From UBA2093 sp044340485 (lineage in GTDB: Bacteria > Actinomycetota > Acidimicrobiia > Acidimicrobiales > Ilumatobacteraceae), in the NCBI GenBank assembly GCA_044340485.1, contig JBIITN010000001.1:1-64000 (forward strand): a DNA stretch of 64,000 bases, in the 5' to 3' direction. Within the stretch, counting starts at the first letter, position 1, and the number at the start of each line of letters is the position of its first letter. Both the position numbers and the translations under genes were made by a program. Shown here one piece after another: positions 61,513 through 64,000 of this stretch. Under the pieces are notes generated by a model. That model searched no databases. It was not told the origin of the DNA and was given only the letters and a program-made list of their open reading frames with translations.

Positions 61513-62368
61513 GGTGATTCACCGTAGACGCTGGAGCCCCGCCATCAGAATCCGAGGGGCGAACACGACCCCTCACAAGGATTGCAGTAGATATGGCAAA
61601 GACCACCAGTGATACCCATTGATTGAAGCGCAATCCTGCGATTTCGTGGGCTCTGTCGATTCGTAGACCTTCAATGAAGAAGCGCATCGCGGTGTAGCCA
61701 GCGACATAGGCCGCAAATAGTCGCCCGGGGCGCAATGCGACTCGTCGCTCTATGACAAGCAGTAATCCCGCCAATAGCAAGCACCCGATTGATTCGTACA
61801 AAAACGTTGGATGAAAAGTGGTGCCTGGCGGATAACCAGCCGCGATTGTTTTCATATCGCTGATCTCAAGTGCCCATGGAAGATCAGTCGGTTTGCCAAA
61901 CAACTCTTGGTTGAACCAGTTCCCCCAGCGTCCGATCGCCTGCGCCACTGGTAATGCGGGAGCCACTGCGGTCAATGCCATGAGTGGATCAATTCCCATT
62001 TTCTTCACGCGCCATAACCCGACGAGAACTCCAATGGCGATGCCACCCCAAATTCCAAGGCCGCCTTCCCACACTTTGAACATGTCGCCACGACGACCGT
62101 CAAAAGAACTCCAATCGGTGAGGACGTGATACAACCGACCACCAATCACGCCAGCTGGAACTGCCCATAATCCAATTGAGGTGACGTCTTCTCTTGTGCC
62201 GATGCCAAGACGCGCGAAACGACGACCAGTAATCATCACCGCAGCGATCACACCAAGGGCGATCATGAGTCCGTACGCATTGAACGTCATCGGGCCAATG
62301 GAGATTGAGCCACTTGATGGACTCGGAATACTGCTGAGTACGCCAGCAATAGCGGAGGTGAATTGCAT
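61505..62368 (-). CDS. lgt: Prolipoprotein diacylglyceryl transferase
   Basis: The 287-residue, seven-helix protein has the Lgt signature GRWGNWFNQELFGKPTDLPW and the catalytic His region (GGRLYHVLTDW). It attaches diacylglycerol to the lipobox cysteine of prolipoproteins, of which several are in this window. ATG at 62368 is chosen; TACACT lies 7 bases upstream. Confidence 0.95.
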   Translation of the reverse strand: MQFTSAIAGVLSSIPSPSSGSISIGPMTFNAYGLMIALGVIAAVMITGRRFARLGIGTREDVTSIGLWAVPAGVIGGRLYHVLTDWSSFDGRRGDMFKVWEGGLGIWGGIAIGVLVGLWRVKKMGIDPLMALTAVAPALPVAQAIGRWGNWFNQELFGKPTDLPWALEISDMKTIAAGYPPGTTFHPTFLYESIGCLLLAGLLLVIERRVALRPGRLFAAYVAGYTAMRFFIEGLRIDRAHEIAGLRFNQWVSLVVFAISTAILVRGRVRPSDSDGGAPASTVNHHE

Positions 62369-62375
62369 GTTTTCG

Positions 62376-62381
62376 AGTGTA
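62376..62381 (-). promoter_or_regulatory. -10 box for a leaderless transcript (lgt)
   Basis: TACACT on the minus strand ends 7 bases before the ATG at 62368. Confidence 0.5.
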
Positions 62382-62421
62382 GGTGGTTGACGTGGGACCA
62401 ACAGGCTGGTGGACTTGATTC

Positions 62422-63336
62422 GTGCCTCGCGTCAGATCTTCATCTCGCACGCGTCGCATCGATGGCTACGCTCTTGCCGCTGTTGCTCCAGTCATTGCAC
62501 TTTTCCCCGTATGGGCTCTTGCCGTTGCCGTTTTTTGGTGGATCACCACATGGTTTATCGACGTTCCCTATTTCGTGTTTGCGGGAGTCTGGTTACTTGC
62601 TGGTGTCATTTTGTTTCTGCAACCAACACAAAAACTTGTTCTACGCCGATTGCTTGGTGCGCGTAAACCGTCACAACGAGAAAGTGAGAAGTTGCAGCGT
62701 GCATGGAACGTTGTTGCTCAAGCAAACCACATACGACCATCACAATTTGTTTTAGCCGTCATTGATGCTGATGATGTTAATGCATTTGCATCTGGCGGAC
62801 ACTTGGTGGTCGTCTCAAGTTTTGCAGTCGATAATTTGTCACACGAACAATTGACGGGTGTGCTCGCACACGAATTAAGCCACCATCTCGGATCTCACAC
62901 CGTTGCATTGACAGTGGCTCAATGGTTGAGTTTGCCCATAGTCGCGCTGGCTCGCATCGGATTTCTTCTACAGAACATTGCACGCGCCGCGTCAGCATCG
63001 TTTGCACCGCGATCACAAATTGTTGGCACGCTCGAACGCGTCTTCGTGGCAGTGCTCACAGTGATCTCAAAAATCTTTCTTATTGCCCTCACTGCTTCTC
63101 AGCAGATCGGCAACGTTGTTGGCAAAGGAACTGAATTCAAAGCAGACCAGCGGGCAATTGACATGGGGTTTGGTAAGGAACTCTCGTCTGCGCTTCGACA
63201 TGTCGTTGATAGCGGTATGGGAGAGCGTCCCAGCAACTGGCGCGACAAATTGATCAGCGCCCACCCACCCGCTCGCACCCGAGTGGCGCGTATTGACGCC
63301 GATTTGCGTCAACGGCAATCACAAAATCGCCGTTAG
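62422..63336 (+). CDS. M48-family membrane metalloprotease
   Basis: The 304-residue protein has two N-terminal membrane helices (about 12-70), the zinc motif VLAHELSHHLGSHT, further hydrophobic helices and the third ligand region with KGTEFKADQRAIDMGFG (Glu). This is the HtpX/M48B layout, a membrane quality-control protease. Start is GTG at 62422, divergent from lgt. Substrates unknown. Confidence 0.88.
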   Translation: MPRVRSSSRTRRIDGYALAAVAPVIALFPVWALAVAVFWWITTWFIDVPYFVFAGVWLLAGVILFLQPTQKLVLRRLLGARKPSQRESEKLQRAWNVVAQANHIRPSQFVLAVIDADDVNAFASGGHLVVVSSFAVDNLSHEQLTGVLAHELSHHLGSHTVALTVAQWLSLPIVALARIGFLLQNIARAASASFAPRSQIVGTLERVFVAVLTVISKIFLIALTASQQIGNVVGKGTEFKADQRAIDMGFGKELSSALRHVVDSGMGERPSNWRDKLISAHPPARTRVARIDADLRQRQSQNRR

Positions 63337-63362
63337 CCACACTCCCGATAGCGTTGGCATAC

Positions 63363-64000
63363 GTGACGCTCGCTATCCACGCAACCGACCTTGTGCGTGT
63401 CTTTGGCGACAATGCTGCTGTCAATGGAGTGTCCTTATCTATCCCCCGTGGGGAGATTTACGGATTTCTCGGACCAAACGGTGCCGGCAAAAGCACCGCA
63501 GTGCGCATGCTCACCACCCTCTTGAATCCCACATCGGGCACGGCGTTCGTGGCGGGTCACGACATACAAAATGACACCGAAAATGTTCGTTTGCGCATCG
63601 GTGTGGCATTGCAGGATGCAGCTCTTGATCCCAAACAAACGGGGCGTGAGATTCTCGACATGCAGGGCCGGCTGTATGGACTCAATAAAACAGAGCGCCA
63701 CACCCGCGTGAAGGAACTTCTCACTCTTGTGAACATCGACGACGCAATCGACAACCGCATCTCAACCTATTCGGGTGGAATGAAGCGACGCCTCGACTTA
63801 GCTGCAGCACTCGTTCATCAACCACAAGTGTTGTTCTTAGACGAACCCACCACTGGGCTAGACCCCGTGAGTCGCTCAACCGTTTGGGACGAAGTGCGAT
63901 ATCTTAATCGCGAACTTGGAATGACTATTTTTCTCACAACTCAATATCTGGAGGAAGCCGATGCACTTGCTGATCGTGTCGGCATCATTGCAAAAGGTCG
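63363..64000 (+). CDS. Partial ABC transporter ATPase (DrrA-like), cut by the window end
   Basis: The 212 visible codons start at GTG 63363 and run off the right edge. Walker A is FLGPNGAGKSTAV, signature TYSGGMKRRLDLAAAL, Walker B VLFLDEPTTGLD and H-region FLTTQYLEEAD. The GLDPVSRSTVWDEV and TTQYLEEAD forms are typical of DrrA-type exporters in actinobacteria; the permease should lie beyond the window. A TAGCGT box lies 8 bases before the GTG. Confidence 0.9.
   Translation, partial: MTLAIHATDLVRVFGDNAAVNGVSLSIPRGEIYGFLGPNGAGKSTAVRMLTTLLNPTSGTAFVAGHDIQNDTENVRLRIGVALQDAALDPKQTGREILDMQGRLYGLNKTERHTRVKELLTLVNIDDAIDNRISTYSGGMKRRLDLAAALVHQPQVLFLDEPTTGLDPVSRSTVWDEVRYLNRELGMTIFLTTQYLEEADALADRVGIIAKG

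Overview
The window reads as one chromosomal segment of a moderate-GC, Gram-positive-type actinobacterium. The best fit is the class Acidimicrobiia (a freshwater or marine Ilumatobacter-like lineage). The reasons are a class E-type sortase, a PAC2-family protein, an IdeR/DtxR regulator, a MDMPI (mycothiol-enzyme-like) protein, a myo-inositol-phosphate synthase, HelD and Lhr helicases, GatCAB, and many start codons placed 6-7 bases after a TANNNT box, the mark of leaderless transcripts. Gene density is high, most junctions are 1-4 base overlaps, and no tRNA, rRNA, IS element, prophage or CRISPR array is visible. The taxonomy is inferred from gene content only.

Layout. 1-2.1 kb: a partial Fe-S assembly gene divergent from a SufR-like regulator, then a molybdopterin oxidoreductase and a SixA-type phosphatase. 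2.1-8.6 kb (minus): a complete nine-gene System I cytochrome c maturation operon, ccmABCDEFGHI order, including a 44-residue ccmD. 8.7-24.8 kb: sortase, small membrane protein, TetR; Lhr helicase divergent from a DtxR regulator; a lipoprotein, HelD, secreted and unknown proteins, a thiolase, CopC-CopD plus a DUF305 lipoprotein (copper), a MOSC protein and NfuA. 24.9-29 kb: a TPP riboswitch heading thiamine pyrophosphokinase and a thiBPQ-type importer. 28.9-34.3 kb (minus): a cobalamin riboswitch heading btuF-btuC-btuD, a MDMPI-like protein and a second CopC-CopD. 34.4-42.7 kb: aspartate aminotransferase, serC, PAC2, metY with an operator-like palindrome, and ilvBNC behind a leader peptide rich in Leu/Val codons and an intrinsic terminator. 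42.8-50.9 kb: collagen-like secreted protein, inositol-phosphate synthase, DUF3054, a stand-alone Cas4/RecB-like nuclease, a thioesterase, a metalloprotease/DUF2786 pair, an alpha/beta hydrolase, broken gene fragments and a 622-residue secreted protein. 50.9-64 kb: cytochrome c, ilvD, acyl-CoA dehydrogenase, aquaporin, an RCC1-repeat secreted protein, gatCAB, enoyl-CoA hydratase, lgt, an M48 protease and a partial ABC ATPase.

How it works together. Branched-chain amino acid synthesis (ilvBNC, ilvD) is tied to translation of its own product codons through a leader peptide. Vitamin B1 and B12 import are each controlled by a metabolite riboswitch, the B12 one apparently by hiding the btuF ribosome-binding site. 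Haem handling (ccm), Fe-S handling (SufR, NfuA) and metals (DtxR, CopCD, DUF305) form a second theme. The most unusual sequence structures are the ilv leader, the recurrent leaderless promoter box, short tandem duplications that copy the 3' ends of genes including the stop codon, and a junction of two gene fragments behind an intact promoter-start.
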